DNA from: Lentimicrobiaceae bacterium
GTDB lineage: Bacteria; Bacteroidota; Bacteroidia; Bacteroidales; Lentimicrobiaceae
Reading direction: 5' to 3'
DNA: 64,000 nt
Assembly (NCBI GenBank): GCA_020636745.1
Contig: JACJXH010000002.1
Coordinates: forward strand, 372,001-436,000
A model generated the notes under the pieces. It was not told where the DNA came from, did not search any database, and was given only the letters and a program-made list of their open reading frames with translations. Each line of letters begins with the position of its first letter. Within the stretch, counting starts at the first letter, position 1. A program made the translations under genes and the position numbers. Shown one piece after another: positions 43,401-58,400 of the stretch.

Positions 43401-46400
43401 GTTGTGCCATCACCAAACTCCCATAGCCATGTAATAGTTGAGAGGGGATCAACAAATGTTGAACTGGTAAACTGTACGGAATCATTAGAGCAGCCACTGG
43501 TTGAACTGAAATCAACAATTGGTGCGGGTGCAATAACGATGAGCTTGCTCAAAGTGTCGGAGCAGGTATTGGATGTAGTAACAATCAGACTTACAGTGTA
43601 TGAGCCTGGCTGAGCATAGATGTGAGAAGGATTTTGTAATCCTGAGATGTTATTGATACCTGAAGTCGGGTCGCCAAAATTCCATGCCCAGTTAACAATC
43701 TGGCCTCCGCCATTGGCTTGCGAAAGGTCTGTAAAGTTTACTGGACCTCCAAGGCAGGACGTTGAATTGATAAAATTAGCCACCGGATTTGGAATTACCT
43801 GAACCTGCAATGTAACAGAGTTGGTACATCCTTCTGAGGTTGTAATATTAAGTGTAACATTGTAGAACCCTGCGTTTGCATATTGATGGCTTACGTTGGG
43901 GTTGGCAGGGAAATTAACCGTTGTTGAGTTCCCGTCACCAAATATCCATTCCCAGGTGGTTATATAACCTGATTCGGTGTACGACAAGTCGTTAAATGAG
44001 GTTGCCGTCTGGAAACAAGTAGGTTCTGTATAGCTGAAATAGGCTACCGGAAGCTGGCTGACAACAATCTGATGGGTTACTGATGATGAACAGCCGGCAG
44101 TATCGGTCACAGTCAGGGTCACATTGTAATTACCACCTGCAGCATACAAGTGCTGAGGATCCTGAATGTTTGACTGACCTCCATCACCAAATTGCCACAA
44201 ATAAGTTGCTATGGCATTGATATCAACAACGGTAGCATCCGTAAAGAAACTGGTGAGTGCTTCGCTGCATGATGATTGCCATGTAAATTCAACAGCAGGT
44301 GCTGCTGATACACTTACTTGTTTGATGATGGTGTCAGAACATCCGTCAATGTTGGTGATAATCAGTGTAACATCATAAGTTGAGGCCAGAGAATAGATAT
44401 GCTGCGGATTCTGGAGGTTTGACACATTTGATACTCCTGAAGCAGGGTCGCCAAAATTCCATGCCCAGCTTACAATCTGACCACCGCCATTAGATTGTGA
44501 TAAGTCATTAAACTGAACTGGTTGGTCAAGGCAACTGGTTTCAAAACTGAAATTGGCTGCCGGACCGGACTCAATGCTGATTGTTTGAGTTGAAGTGGCT
44601 TCGCAACCAGCTAAGCTGGTAACAGTAAGCGAAACAACATAAATGCCTGCATTCGCATATGTGTGGGCCACATCAGGATTTGCCGGTGCTGTCACGATAG
44701 TGTCAGTACCATCGCCAAAATTCCAGTACCAGGTGCTGATTACGCTGCCAGCTGCAGTTGACATATCGTTAAACTGCACCTGATTACCTGAGCAGGTTTG
44801 TGTTTCATAGTTAAATATGGAAACAGGCCCAGGAACAACGTTTACAGGATGTGAAACAGAGGCCGAACAACCTGCGGTGTCAGTTACCGTCAGATTTACC
44901 CAGTAAATACCCTGCGCAGCATAGATGTGAATTGGATCGGTGTCGGTTGAAGTTGTGCCATCACCAAAATCCCATGCCCATTGCTGTATGGCGCCCATAT
45001 CAACAAAGGTTGAACTTATAAACACTGTAGAGTCGTTAGCACAGCCGTTGGTTGATGAAAAGTCGGCAATCGGAGCCGGGGCAATTACAATGACCTTACT
45101 CATCGTGTCTGAACATGAGTTTGATGTAGTTACAATCAAACTTACAGTGTAAGTACCATCAGCACTAAAAATGTGAGTAGGATTTTGCTGGGTAGAGGTG
45201 TTTGCTGTACCTGAGCCCGGGTCGCCAAAGTTCCATGACCAGCCAATAATCTGGCCACCTCCATTTGCCTGTGAAAGGTCAGTAAAGTTCACCGGTTCAC
45301 CCAAACAGGAAGAAGTGTTGATAAAGTTGGCAACCGGATTGGGAACAACCTCTACTATAAGCGTCACCGTATTTTCACAGCCGCCAGAAGTGGTAATGTT
45401 AAGGGTAACATTATAGAAACCAGCATTGGAATATTCATGGGTTACATTCGGATTATTCGGGAAAGTAACTGTTGTTGAAGTGCCATCTCCGAAAATCCAT
45501 TCCCATTCAGTAATATAGCCTGCTTCAGTATAGGAATGATCGTTGAATGAAGTTTCAGTTCCAAGGCATGTAGGCGAGCTGTAGCTGAAGAAAGCAACAG
45601 GCTCGTCACCTATATGTACCAGATGACTGACTGAGTTCTCGCATCCGGTAGTGTCAGTTATGGTAAGTGTTACATTATAATCACCACCTGTAACATACAT
45701 ATGACCCGGATCCTGCTGATTAGATACACCTCCGTCTCCAAATTCCCAGGCATAGGTTGCGATGGCATTGATGTTAACAACAGAAGCATCTGTAAAGAAA
45801 CTTGTAACAGTTCCTGCACAGGCAGCCTGCCAGCTAAATTCAACTGCCGGAGCTCCGCCTACTTCAAGCTGTTTGGTAATGGTGTCACTGCATCCATTGA
45901 AGTTGGTTACGGTTAAGGTAACAGTATATGTACCTTCATTCGAAAACAAATGCTGAGGATCTTCAATGTTTGAAAGGTTGAAAATACCGGAAGCGGGGTC
46001 GCCGAAATCCCATGCCCAGCTAACAATGTTGCCGGCTCCATTCGGGAAAGAAGCATCCTGGAAGTTAACCAGAAGATCTTTACACAGTGTGGTGTAATAG
46101 AAATTGGCTACCGGAGCAGGTGTAACAGATACATTGGTTGAATAAGTGTTTTCGCAGCCAAATGAACTTAAAACGTTGAGAGTGGCTTCAAAAATGCCCT
46201 GATTTGCATAAGTATGGGCAATATTCGGATTATTTGGGAAATAAATGGTGTCAGCAGGTGAGCCATCGCCATAAGTCCAAATCCATCGGGTAATATAGCC
46301 ATTCTCTGTTGATGATAGATTGATAAACTGAGTGGGATTTCCCAGGCAGTTTGGTGTTTCAATACTGAAGAAAGCAATAGGAGTACTCATAATTTCCACG

Positions 46401-49400
46401 GTATGAACAACCTGGGTGGTGTATCCATTTGTGTCTGTGGCTGTGAGTGTTACCTGGTAATTGCCAACTGCGGCATATGTATGGGATGGATTCATAATAT
46501 TGGCATAGAAACCATCACCAAAATTCCAGTGCCATACTGCGATGGCATTTACATCCGACATGGTTGTGTCAACGGTAAAATTAGTTGGCTGTCCATCGCA
46601 AACCGGAGCCCAGGTAAAATCAAGGTCAGGATTCTGATTGATGAAAATAACCATTTCGTCGCTGAAATCACCGCAGCCTGAGGCGCTTTCTGCTGTTAGA
46701 ATCAGAGTGGCAGAACCATTGGCTATATCAGCTGCGCTCGGTGCATAAGTGGGGTTAAGTGTAGTTTCATTGGTAAGTGTGCCAGTGCCGGTGGTTGACC
46801 ATATAAAGTTGATGGCATTGTTTACTGATGCACCTGATACCGTGTGAGTGCATGAGTGACAAATGGTTACGTCAGGCCCTGCATCGACTAACGGATTTTG
46901 AATGATAGTCAGTGATTGGGTGTCTGTATGGTCAATACAAGGAGGATTTGAAGCTACCAGTGTAAGTGTGACACTTCCGGCTGTAATATCAGCAGGGCTA
47001 GGAATGTAAGTTGCATTCAAAGTCGACCCGTTGATAAAAGTACCGGTTCCTGAGCTGGCCCATATGACTGAAGCATAATCATAAGCCATGGCATCAGTAA
47101 TAATGTATTGTTCTCCCTGGCAAATTAGCCCGTCGCTACCGGCTTCAGCCATAGGACTGTACCTGATGAACAGGTTCATGTTGTCAGTAAAACTACCTGA
47201 ACATGGTGAAGATGAAGTTCCGGTAAGAGTCAGAATTACACTTCCGGCTGCAATATCAGCAGGGCTTGGGATATAATCAGGATTCAGGGCAGTTATATCG
47301 CTAAATGAGCCCGAGCCTGAAGTTGTCCAGAAAAGGTTGCTGTAACCACTGGCAGTAGCACCGCTTAAAGTAGCATTGCTGCCTTCGCAAATAGATTCAT
47401 CAGCACCTGCATTTACAATTACTTCATGCTGAATGTTTAGTTGCTTGTAATTGCTTACAACAGGACAGTTGCCATTGGTTGCAGTTAATGTTAGTATAAC
47501 CGAACCCGCTGCTATGTCAGCTGCACTTGGTGTGTAAGTTGGGTTTAAGGTATTGATGTTTACCCAGGTTCCTGTACCTGATGAGCTCCAGAGCAATAAA
47601 GCATAGTTGGAGGCGGTTGCATCTGAAACAGTATAGGTTGATCCTTCACAAATTGTAGCATCCAGCCCTGCATCAACTATTGGTGTCTCACTAATAGTAA
47701 GTGTTTTATTGTCGGCTATCGGATCGGTGCATGGAGCCAATGGATTTACAGTTAATGTAAGAATGGCGTACCCGTTGGCCAGGTCGGCAGCACTTGGTAA
47801 ATAAGTAGGCATAATGTTACCAGCATTGATGATAACACCACTTCCAAAGGAAACAGTCCATTGCAGACTGGCGTAATTGGTTGCGGTAGCACCAGTAACA
47901 GGCGCAGGTCCGAAACAGATGTTCAAATCACCACCTGCATCAACTGTTGCTCCGGGAGTAATGCTTAGTACCATAAAGTCAGAGGCATCATCACAAGGGG
48001 CATTACCAAAGGCGGTAATAGTAAGGGTTACATTTCCGGCAACAAGATCAGCAGGTGAAGGAGTGTAAGTTGCATTTATCTCGGTTGGATTTGAGAAAGT
48101 TCCTGTTCCAGAGGTTGTCCAGAGTATGTCAGCGTAATTGGCAGCAGTTGCACCAGCCAGATTAAAGGCATCACCAAAACAGGTAGATGCATTAGGTCCG
48201 GCATTTGCCTGAGCAGTTTTACCAATGTTCAGAATAAATGCATCAGAGGCCGAAACGCCGCATGGAGCAATCGGATTTGCTGTGAGCGTAATAATTACCG
48301 AGCCTAAAGCAATATCTCCAGCACTTGGAATGTAAGTGGGCGTAAGTGTTCCGTTGTTAATGAAGTTTCCGGTTCCGCTTGTTGTCCAGTTGAGTGATGA
48401 ATAGTTGGTGGCAGATGCCCCGCTTACCATAAACAGTTCGCCTTCACATATATAAGCATCGTTGCCTACTGAAGCTGTTGCTTCTGGTACATAATAAAGC
48501 ACAACATCATCGCTTACATTACTGCAAGGGCTGCTTGCATAACCTGTAAGTGTGAGTGTAACTGTTCCGCCTGCTATGTCTGAGGCAGAAGGATTGTAAA
48601 TGGCAGCCAGAGTTGTGATATTGGAGAATGTTCCGGTACCACTGGTTGACCAAACAATTGCAGTTGTATTTGCAGCTGTTGCATCATTGATAGTATATGG
48701 ACCCGGAGGGCAGATTGCGGCATCGTTGCCGGCAAAAACAACCGGTGTGCGGGTAATTGTCAACTGCATAGCATCTGATACACTGGTGCTGCATGGAGCT
48801 ATTGGGGTTGCAATTAAGCTTAGTACAACTCCTCCATTAGTGATATCGGCCATACTTGGAATATAAGTAGGCGACAGGGTGTTGCCATTCATGAAAGTAC
48901 CTGTTCCGGTGCTGGCCCAGCTAATTGACTGATAGTGGTCGGCCGATGCACCTGAAATTGTATACTGCATGCCCTCACAGATAGATGCATCAGGGCCGGC
49001 ATTTACATTGGCTTCTTCTGTTAGTGTGATTACGATGTCATCACTCACATTGCTACATGGTGAAGCAGCGAATCCGGTAAGCGTTAGCGTAACATTTCCA
49101 TTGGCAATATCAGTTGCTGATGGGCTGTATGTTGTAACTAAGGCTGTGGTTGATGAAAAGGTTCCAGTGCCATTGCTGGTCCACAATAATGTAGTTGCGT
49201 ATAAGGCTGTGGCATTTATTGTTGTGTAAGGCGCAGCAGGGCATAGGGTGATATTGTTTCCGGCAAAAATCTGAGGCGTACGGCTGATTGTAACCAGCAG
49301 TGCGTCAGTTGCAGGATTTGCACAAGGAGCAACAGGTGTTGCCGTAATGCTTAATACAACACTGCCGTTGTTGATATCGGCCATGCTGGGAACGTACGTT

Positions 49401-52400
49401 GCATTCGGAGAGTTTCCGTTTACAAATGTTCCACTTCCGGTTGTTGCCCAGTTGATAGATTGGTAGTTTGAAGCACTGGCTCCGGTTATGTTTACATTGC
49501 TGCCTTCGCAGATATTGATATCCGGACCGGCATTTGCAACCGGCTCGTTTGAAAGCAAAAGTACAATGTTGTCGCTAACGTTTCCACATGGGCTGTTCGC
49601 ATATCCTGTAAGAGTGAGTGTAACAGTACCATTGGCAATATCAACAGCAGAAGGTGTATAAACAGTTACCACTGATGTAGGATTCGAAAACCCTCCGGTG
49701 CCATTTGTTGACCAAAGCACACTGTTACTGAAACTTGCACTTGCAGTATTCGTAGTGTATGGGTCGGCAGGGCAAAGGCTTACATCATTACCTGCAAAAA
49801 TCTGAGGCCTGCGGGTTATGATCAGTTGCATGGCATCAATGGCTGGTAATGCACATGGTGCCATAGGATTTGCTGTGAGTGTAAGTGTAACTGAACCATT
49901 GACGATATCTGCGGCACTTGGATTGTAAGTTGGATTCAAACTGTTTCCATTTACAATTGTACCTGTTCCGGAAGTGCTCCAGAAAATGGATTGATAATTA
50001 GATGCAGTTCCGTTCAGAATTACATTGTTCCCTTCGCAAATGGTTTGATCCGGACCAGCTGATGCTGTTGGCTCCTGCGAAAGCAGAATAACTATGTCAT
50101 CACTTACATCTGAGCAAGGGCTGTTGGCATAAGCAGTAAGGCTTAAGGTTACAGAGCCGTTTGTTATATCTGCCGTAGATGGATTGTATATGGTTACAAG
50201 GGCTGTTGGGTCGGTAAACGTACCTGTGCCATTGGTTGACCATAATAAATGTGTGTAATTGCTTGCAGTGGCAGTAATGGTGGTGTATTGATCAGGAGGA
50301 CAAATGCTGGTATTTGCGCCGGCAAATGCCTGAGGAGCCTGATGAATGGTTACCAATAATGCGTCTGATGCCGGAAGCGCACAAGGTGAATTTGGCGAAG
50401 CCGTTAAAGTGAGAGATACCAAACCACTGGTTATATCCGATACACTTGGAATATAGGTTGGTGTCAGTGTATTTCCATTCAGGAATGTACCTGTTCCAGA
50501 TGTTGACCAGGAAATGAGCTGGTAATTGCTGGCTGTAGCTGAAGTAATGTTGATGTTGCTGCCTCCGCAGATTTCAAAATCAACCCCTGCATCTGCTGTA
50601 GGAGCATCTGTAAAGGTTAGCAGCATTGAACTTTCTGCATCCATTGTACATGGTCCTGCTCCTGTGGCTGATAAGGTAAGAATCACACTTCCCATCGAAA
50701 TATCGCCTGTTGAAGGAACATAGGTTGGGCTCAGGTTTCCGTTATTTACAAAATAGCCAGAACCCGAGCTGGTCCATGTCAGAATGGAGTAGGAACTTGC
50801 TGAAGCGCCGTTCACTGTATAATTGTCGCCACTGCATATGGAAGCATTTGCTCCTGCATCAGCAGTTGGTAATGGAATAACATTTACTGCAATAACGTTT
50901 GATGCAGCCGAAGAGCAACCGTTTGCATCTGTAACAACTACCGAGTAGTTGCCAGCTGTGCTTACAATGATTTCACGTGTTGATTGGCCATTTGACCATG
51001 CATATGAAGCATAACCAACAGGAGCTGAAAGCGTAACTGTTTCTCCGTCGCAAAGTGTGGTAGGCCCTAAGGCTACAATAACCGGAGGTACAGCAGGTGA
51101 GTAAACCGTAACTACAATGGTATTTGAAGGATCGCTAATACAACCCATGGCATCGGTGACCTGAACAAAATAGCCGCCCGAAGTTGTAACTGAAATGGTT
51201 GGAGTAACCTCGCCATTTGACCACAAATATGATGCATAGCCTGCAGGGGCAATCAGAGTAACACTTCCACCGCTACAAAACATGGTGGCTCCGTTGGCAA
51301 CAATTGTTGGAGTAGGCGGCTGCAGTACAGTTATACTTACCGGTGCCGAAGGTTGACTTGAACAACCAATTGCATCAGTAACTGTTACTGTGTAGGTTCC
51401 TGAAGTTGTAACACTTATACTTTGAGTAGTTGCACCATTTGACCATAAATATGAAGCAAAACCTGCTGTTGCTGTTAGGAGTACCTGATCTCCATTACAG
51501 AAGGTGGTTGGTCCGTTGGCTGTAATAACAGGAGTTGCCGGATAAGGATTAACAGTTACGGTCACCGCATTTGATGGCATACTTGTACAACCATAAAGGT
51601 CGCTTACTGTAACGGAGAATACTCCTGAACTAGAAACCAGAATACTTTGTGTTGTTTCGCCGTTTGACCAGAGGTATGAGGCAAAACCAGCCGGTGCTGT
51701 TAAAGTAACACTGCCACCTGCACAGAAATTAACCGGACCATTGGCTACAATTACCGGAGTTGCTGGCATTGGATGAACAGTTACCGAAACATTGGCAGAT
51801 GGAAGGCTTGTACAACCGAAAGCATCGGTAACAGTAACATTAAATGTTCCGTTGGTTGTTACCAGAATGCTTTGGGTAGTGGCGCCGTTGCTCCACAAAT
51901 AAGACACGTAACCGGCAGGTGCACTTAATGTTACGCTCCCTCCCTGGCAAAGTTCTGTTGGTCCGCTGGCTGTAATTACCGGCGCAAACTCCATATGAAC
52001 ATTTACAGTTATCTGATTTGATGCCAGACTTGCACAACCGCCTGCATCACTCGCCACAACTGAATATGTGCCAGACGCTGTTACAGTTATATTTTGTGTA
52101 GTCATGCCATTCGACCATAAATATGAGGCATAACCTGGTGTTGCAGATAGAATAACACTTCCTCCTTCACAAAATTCAACCGGGCCATTGGCAGTAATCA
52201 CTGGTGCTGAAGGCATTGCATTCACGGTTACTGCAAGTGTTGAAGTATTTGAATTTCCGCAGGAATTTTGAGGAGTAACTGTAATATCACCTGAAATAGC
52301 TGTGACGGAATAGTCAACAGTTATACTGTTGGTTCCCATTCCTGAAACTATGGAAGAGCCGGAGGGAACAGTCCACATGTAGGTAGTTGCAGCGGTTACA

Positions 52401-55400
52401 GGATTTATTGTATAAACCATGCTGTTTGTGTTCTGGCAAACATTTGCCGGACCCATTATCATGCCCGGGTTACCAGGTAATGGGCTAACAGTTACCGGAT
52501 AAGCAACCGAAACAGGTCCGCTTCCACAGGCACTGGTGGCATTTACATAGAAGCTTCCGGAAACGGCTGACATAGAAAAGTCAACAGTGATATTTGGCGT
52601 ATTTGCTCCTGAAACAATGGTTGCTCCCGAAGGTAGAATCCAGTTATATCCGGTTGCGTATTGAATAGGTGTAACAGAATAACTTACTCCTGTTTGGCCT
52701 GCACAAATATTCTGTGGCCCGCTGATGGTGCCACTGGCAACAGGTAATGAACTGATAGAAAGTTTCATCACATCAGTGGCCGTGCCAAAACAAGGAGCGG
52801 CTCCCTGAACAGTCATTATCAGATTTACAAAACCGGCTGCGCGGTCGGCATTGCTGGGCAGGTAGGTAGGCGTCAGAGAATTAGCATTTACCAGGCTGCC
52901 TGTGCCTGTTGAGGTCCAGTTAACTGTTAAGTATCCTGAAGCTGAAGCTCCGGTAACGGTATAATTTAAACCAAAGCAAACATCAGCATCAGGGCCGGCA
53001 TTTGCAACAGGTCCATCGGAGAAGCTTAGTCTCATCTCATCTGAAACATTGCCTGAGCATGGTGCTGAAGACATTGCAGATAATGTGAGAATGACAAAAC
53101 CATTGGTATAATCCTGAGCACTGGGGATGTAAGTGGGGGTAAGTGAATTTCCACCTGAGAAAGTTCCGCTTCCGGTTGATGACCATGTTAGTGCTGCATA
53201 GTTGGTTGCTGTGGCTCCCGAAATGGTGTAATTACTTCCGTCACATACATTGGCATCAGGGCCTGCATTGGCTGTAGCACCTGCATTTATGGTAAGCAGC
53301 ATATCGTCCTGAACATTGTTGAAGCAGGGCGCATTTCCCTGAGCATGCAGGGTTAAGGTAACTGAACCAATGGAAAGATCTCCTGCGCTTGGCGTATATG
53401 TTGGATTAAGCGTATTCTGATTTGCAAACGTTCCACTTCCTGAAGAGGTCCAGTTAAAGGTATTGGCGTTGGTAGCTGATGATGTTGTAACAGTAAAAGG
53501 ATTTAATCCGCAGGTGCTACCATTTATACCAGCATTGGCAGTTACTGAAGCCCCGATAGTCAGGATCATCTGGTCAGAAGTTTGATTATTGCAGGGATTT
53601 TGGCCGGTTACAGTCATTGTTAAAATGACAGAACCTGCACTGATGTCAGCTGCACCCGGCGTGTATACAGGGTTTGTTGTAGTGTTATCGGAGAATAGTC
53701 CGGTGCCGCTGCTTGTCCACGAAATTGTTGAGAAGTTGGAAGCTGTTGCGTTTATCAGCTGGTACGAACTTGAACAGCAGGCTGCATCTGGGCCGGCATT
53801 GGCCGCAGGTAAACCCTGAATTGTCAGTACCATGAAATCGGTTGCTATGGTATTGCATGGAGGTGCTCCCTGAAGGGTCAGTGTTAGTGTAACTGTTCCT
53901 GCAGAAATATCGCCTGCTCCGGGGTAATAAACAGGATTTACAGCAGTACTATTGCTGAAAGTTCCTGAGCCGCTGGTTGCCCAGCTAAGAGTTGCATATC
54001 CGCTAGCTGAAGCACTGGAAAGGCTCAGGCTCTGGCCCTCGCAAATACTTATGTCTGCACCTGCATTTGCAACCGGAGCTGACTGGAGGTGAAGAATCAT
54101 GATGTCTGTTGCTTCTCCTGTACATGGAGCGAGCGCAGTTGCATGTAAAGTGAGACTAACCTGTCCATTAAGAACGTCTCCCTGTGATGGGGTGTAAACC
54201 GGATTTAAACCGTTGGCACCTGTAATGGTCCCGGTTCCATTGTGTGTCCAGTTTATGGTATTGTAATTTGTTGCGGTTGCTCCCGTAATCTGGAAAGCAA
54301 CAGTGCCGCAACTGCTGCCATCAGGGCCTGCATTAGCAGTTGGTTGTGTATTAAAGGTAAGTGTCATTTGGTCGCTGGCTGTTGTTGTACAAGGAGCCAG
54401 ACTGGTTGCTGTCAGCGTAAGGATTACCGAACCTGAAGCAATATCAGATGCACTTGGGTTGTATACCGGATTTAACATCATTGTATTGCTGAATGTTCCG
54501 GTTCCTGAGGTACTCCAGGTAATACTTGAATAATTGGATGCAGTAGCTCCTGTTACAGTATAACTATTGTTCCCGCACACTGCTGCATCAGAACCTGCAT
54601 TTACTGCAGGCAAAGGTGCAAATGAAAGAACCAGTTGATCCGAAACACTTGACATACATGGGCTGTTGCCGTTTGCTGTAAGTGTAAGCGTTACATTACC
54701 GGCTGAAATATCTGCAATACTGGCCACATAAGTTGGGTTGATTGAAGAGGGATTGATAAATGTGCCGGTTCCTGATGTGCTCCATAGCAAAGTGCTATAT
54801 AAAGACGCAATGGCAGTTGTTATTTGGTAATTGGTACCACAGCTTGTTGCGTCGGGGCCAGCATTTACAAGAGGCAGGCGTGTAATAGCCAGTATCATTT
54901 GGTCAGTGGCAGAAACACTACAAGGTGAATTTGCTATAGCGGTAAGGGTAATGGTTACTCCACCGGAAGTTATGTCGGCTGCACTTGGATGGTATGTCGG
55001 GCTTAATGTCGAACCATTGGTAAATGAGCCTGTTCCGTTGCTGCTCCATGAATACAATGAACTGTTGGTTACTGAACCTGAAAGAGTATAATTGCTGCCT
55101 TCGCAAATAGATGCATCATTACCGGCATTGGCAGTGGCACTTTTTACAATTACAAGTGTCATCTGGTCTGTTGCTGTGTTGTTGCATGGTGCTGAAGCAG
55201 TGGCTGTTAGTGTTAAAATAACAGAGCCGTTGGCTATGTCAGTTAAACTTGGCGTATATACCGGATTCAAAGTGTTCTGACTTGAAAAACTACCGGAACC
55301 TGATGATGTCCAATTTAATGAATTGTAATTTGAAGCCGAAGCTGTTGTAACAGTAAATGATGAACCCTGACAAACAGTTCCATCCATTCCGGCATCAGCC

Positions 55401-58400
55401 AGTGGCTCATTCATTAAAGTCAGAGTCATGGCATCTGTAACCAATGCTGTACATGGCGATTGACTATATACCTCAAGGGTAATGATAACAGATCCAATTG
55501 CAAAATCAGCTGAACTTGGCTGATAAGTGGGGGTGAGTGTTGTTTGATTGATAAAAGTGCCGGTACCAGTGCTTGTCCAGTTAAATGAACTGAAATTAGA
55601 AGCTGATGCGCCGGTAATCAGATAGGATGGACTGCAGCATATTCCGTCAATTCCTGCATTTGCTGTTGCCTCCGGACTGATTGTTAAAATCAGATTATCG
55701 CTTACTGATGAAGTACAAGGTGCTACAGGGCTGGCAGTTAATGTTAAAATGACACTGCCATTAGATATGTCTGATGATCCGGGAGTATAAACCGGATTGA
55801 GAATGTGTTCGTTGCTGAAAGTACCACTACCTGAAGTTGTCCAGGTAATCAGTGATGCATTGGATGCATTGGCTCCATTAATGGCAAATGTTGAAGAAGC
55901 GCAAATTGTGCCATTATTACCTGCATTTACTGTAGGTCCCTGATTAAAGAAAACCCGCATAACATCTGAAACGCTTCCTGAACATGGAGCTATAGCCTGA
56001 GCAGTAAGTGTGAGGTCAGCATATCCGTTGGAAAGATCGATTGCACTTGGAGTATAAGTTGGATTGAGGCTTGTTGCGTTTGATAAAATGCCTGTACCGG
56101 ATGATGTCCATAATAAAGTGCTGTAGTTTGAAGCTGATGCACCATTAATTGTAACAGAGGCATCACAGGTGTTGATATCATTGCCTGCAGAAACCAATGG
56201 CATATGATTGAATGTAAGAACCATTGCATCTGTAACAGTGCCAGCGCAACTTCCGCCATTTAAGGCGATGATGGTGAGCAGCACTGAACCATTAGTGATA
56301 TCAGTTACACTTGGATTGTATGTTGCATTTATGGTTGCAGGGTTGGTAAATGTACCACTACCTGAAGTCGACCAGGAAATAGATGCATAGTCAGAGGCCG
56401 AAGCACCTGCAATTGAATAACTCATTCCTTCACATACTGCATCATCAGGACCTGCATTAACCTGAGCCATAGGATCAATGGTAAGCTCCATGTTATCGGT
56501 TGCTAAACCATTGCAAGCGCCCGTTCCCTGAACTGAAAGGGTAATAGTAACTAATCCAGCTGCAATATCTGCAGGACTTGGGTTGTAGGTTGGAGTTAAG
56601 GTGTTGCCATTGATAAAGCTTCCGCTTCCGTTTGATGACCAGTTAAATACCAGCCCCGTAGTTGCTGAAGCCCCGGAGATTGTATAACTCATACCTTCAC
56701 AAATGGTGGCATCGCTGCCAGCGTCGGCCAAAGGTAATGGGTTGATACTGAGAATCATGTAATCGCTTACAGGATTGCTGCAAGGTGCTGCAGACAGTGC
56801 GTGCAAGGTCAGGGTAACCGTTCCTGCAATTATATCAGCCTGACTTGGGGTGTAAGTAGGAGTGAGGCTTGTTGAATTAAGCAGCGTTCCGGTTCCGTTT
56901 GATGTCCAAACCAGACTGCTGTAATAACCTGCTGAGGCATTGTTAACAGTATAACTGTCTGTTTCACAAATGCTGGCATCTGTACCAGCGTTTACTGTCG
57001 CAGAGGGGATGAGTGTTAGTATCATTGCATCGGAGGCTGAAGCTGAGCATGGCAATACAGCATTTCCGGTTATTGTTAAAGTTACCGAGCCACTTATAAA
57101 ATCAGAGGGGCTTGGTGTGTATGTGGGCGAAAGCGTGCCGTTTCCAGAGAAGCTTCCCGAGCCGGATGTCGTCCAGAAAACAGAAGATGTTCCCGATGCT
57201 GTTGCTCCGGATACAGTAAAGGTATTTCCCTGGCAAAGCGATGCATCTGACCCTGCAGATACCGTCGGAGTTGGCGTAATATTTACAACCTTCATTGAGA
57301 CAGCCTGGCCATTGCAAGGAGCTGAACCTGTGGCTGTAAGTGTTAAATTTACTGAACCCGCAATAACATCAGCAGCACTTGGCAGGTAAGTTGGCATAAG
57401 TGATGTGGCGTTTGATAAGGTACCCGTTCCACTTGATGTCCAGTTGATTGATGAATAATGCTGTGCCGAGGCATCTGCAACAACAACCAATGTTCCTTCA
57501 CATACTGTCATGTCTGCTCCAGCATCAGCTGAAACAGGTTCTGTAAAGGTCAGTATCATGTCATTTGTATTTTCAGCACATGGCGGATTGCCATAAGCAT
57601 GTAGTGTTAAAGTAACAAACCCGGTAAGCAGATCGGCTGCACTTGGTGTGTAGGTTGGTGTAAGCGTATTGCCAAATGTAAATGTTCCTGTTCCTGAAGT
57701 TGTCCAGTTTAACGAAAGATAGTCTGATGCGCTTGCTGTAGTGACAGTAAACACAGAACCTATACATATTGATGCATCTGTTCCTGCGTTGGCAACTGGG
57801 CCTTCATTGAACTGAAGAATCATAAAATCATTGACACTTCCGTTACATGGTGCAATTGCATTGGCTGTAAGGGTAAGAATAACTTGTCCGTTAAGCAGAT
57901 CGGCTGCACTGGGAGTGTAAACAGGGGTTAAAACTGTTGGATTTGAAAAACTACCACTGCCATTTGTGCTCCATAATAAAGTTGTGTAATTCTGAGCAGT
58001 AGCATTGATTAGTTGATAGTTGCTTCCATAACAGATAGTGGCATCAGCCCCAGCATTGGCAACCGGCAGTTTACTTATTGTCAAAATCTTAATATCAGTA
58101 ACATTTCCGCAAGGGCTATATCCATTGCTGGTAAGTCTCATGGTAACTGTTCCTGCTAAAGCATCGGCTGCAGATGGAACATAAGTAGGCGAAAGTGTGT
58201 TTGCATTCGAAAGCACTCCGGTTCCATCAGTCATCCAGTTTACTGAAATATAATTGGTTGCAGTTGCATCAAATACTGTGAACGAACTTCCTTCGCATAC
58301 AGTGGCATCAGCCCCTGCATCAGCAGTGGCCTGCGGTTGAAGATTTAGAATAAAGAAGTCAGAAGGATTTGAAACGCATGGAGCAGCGCTGTTTGCCGTA

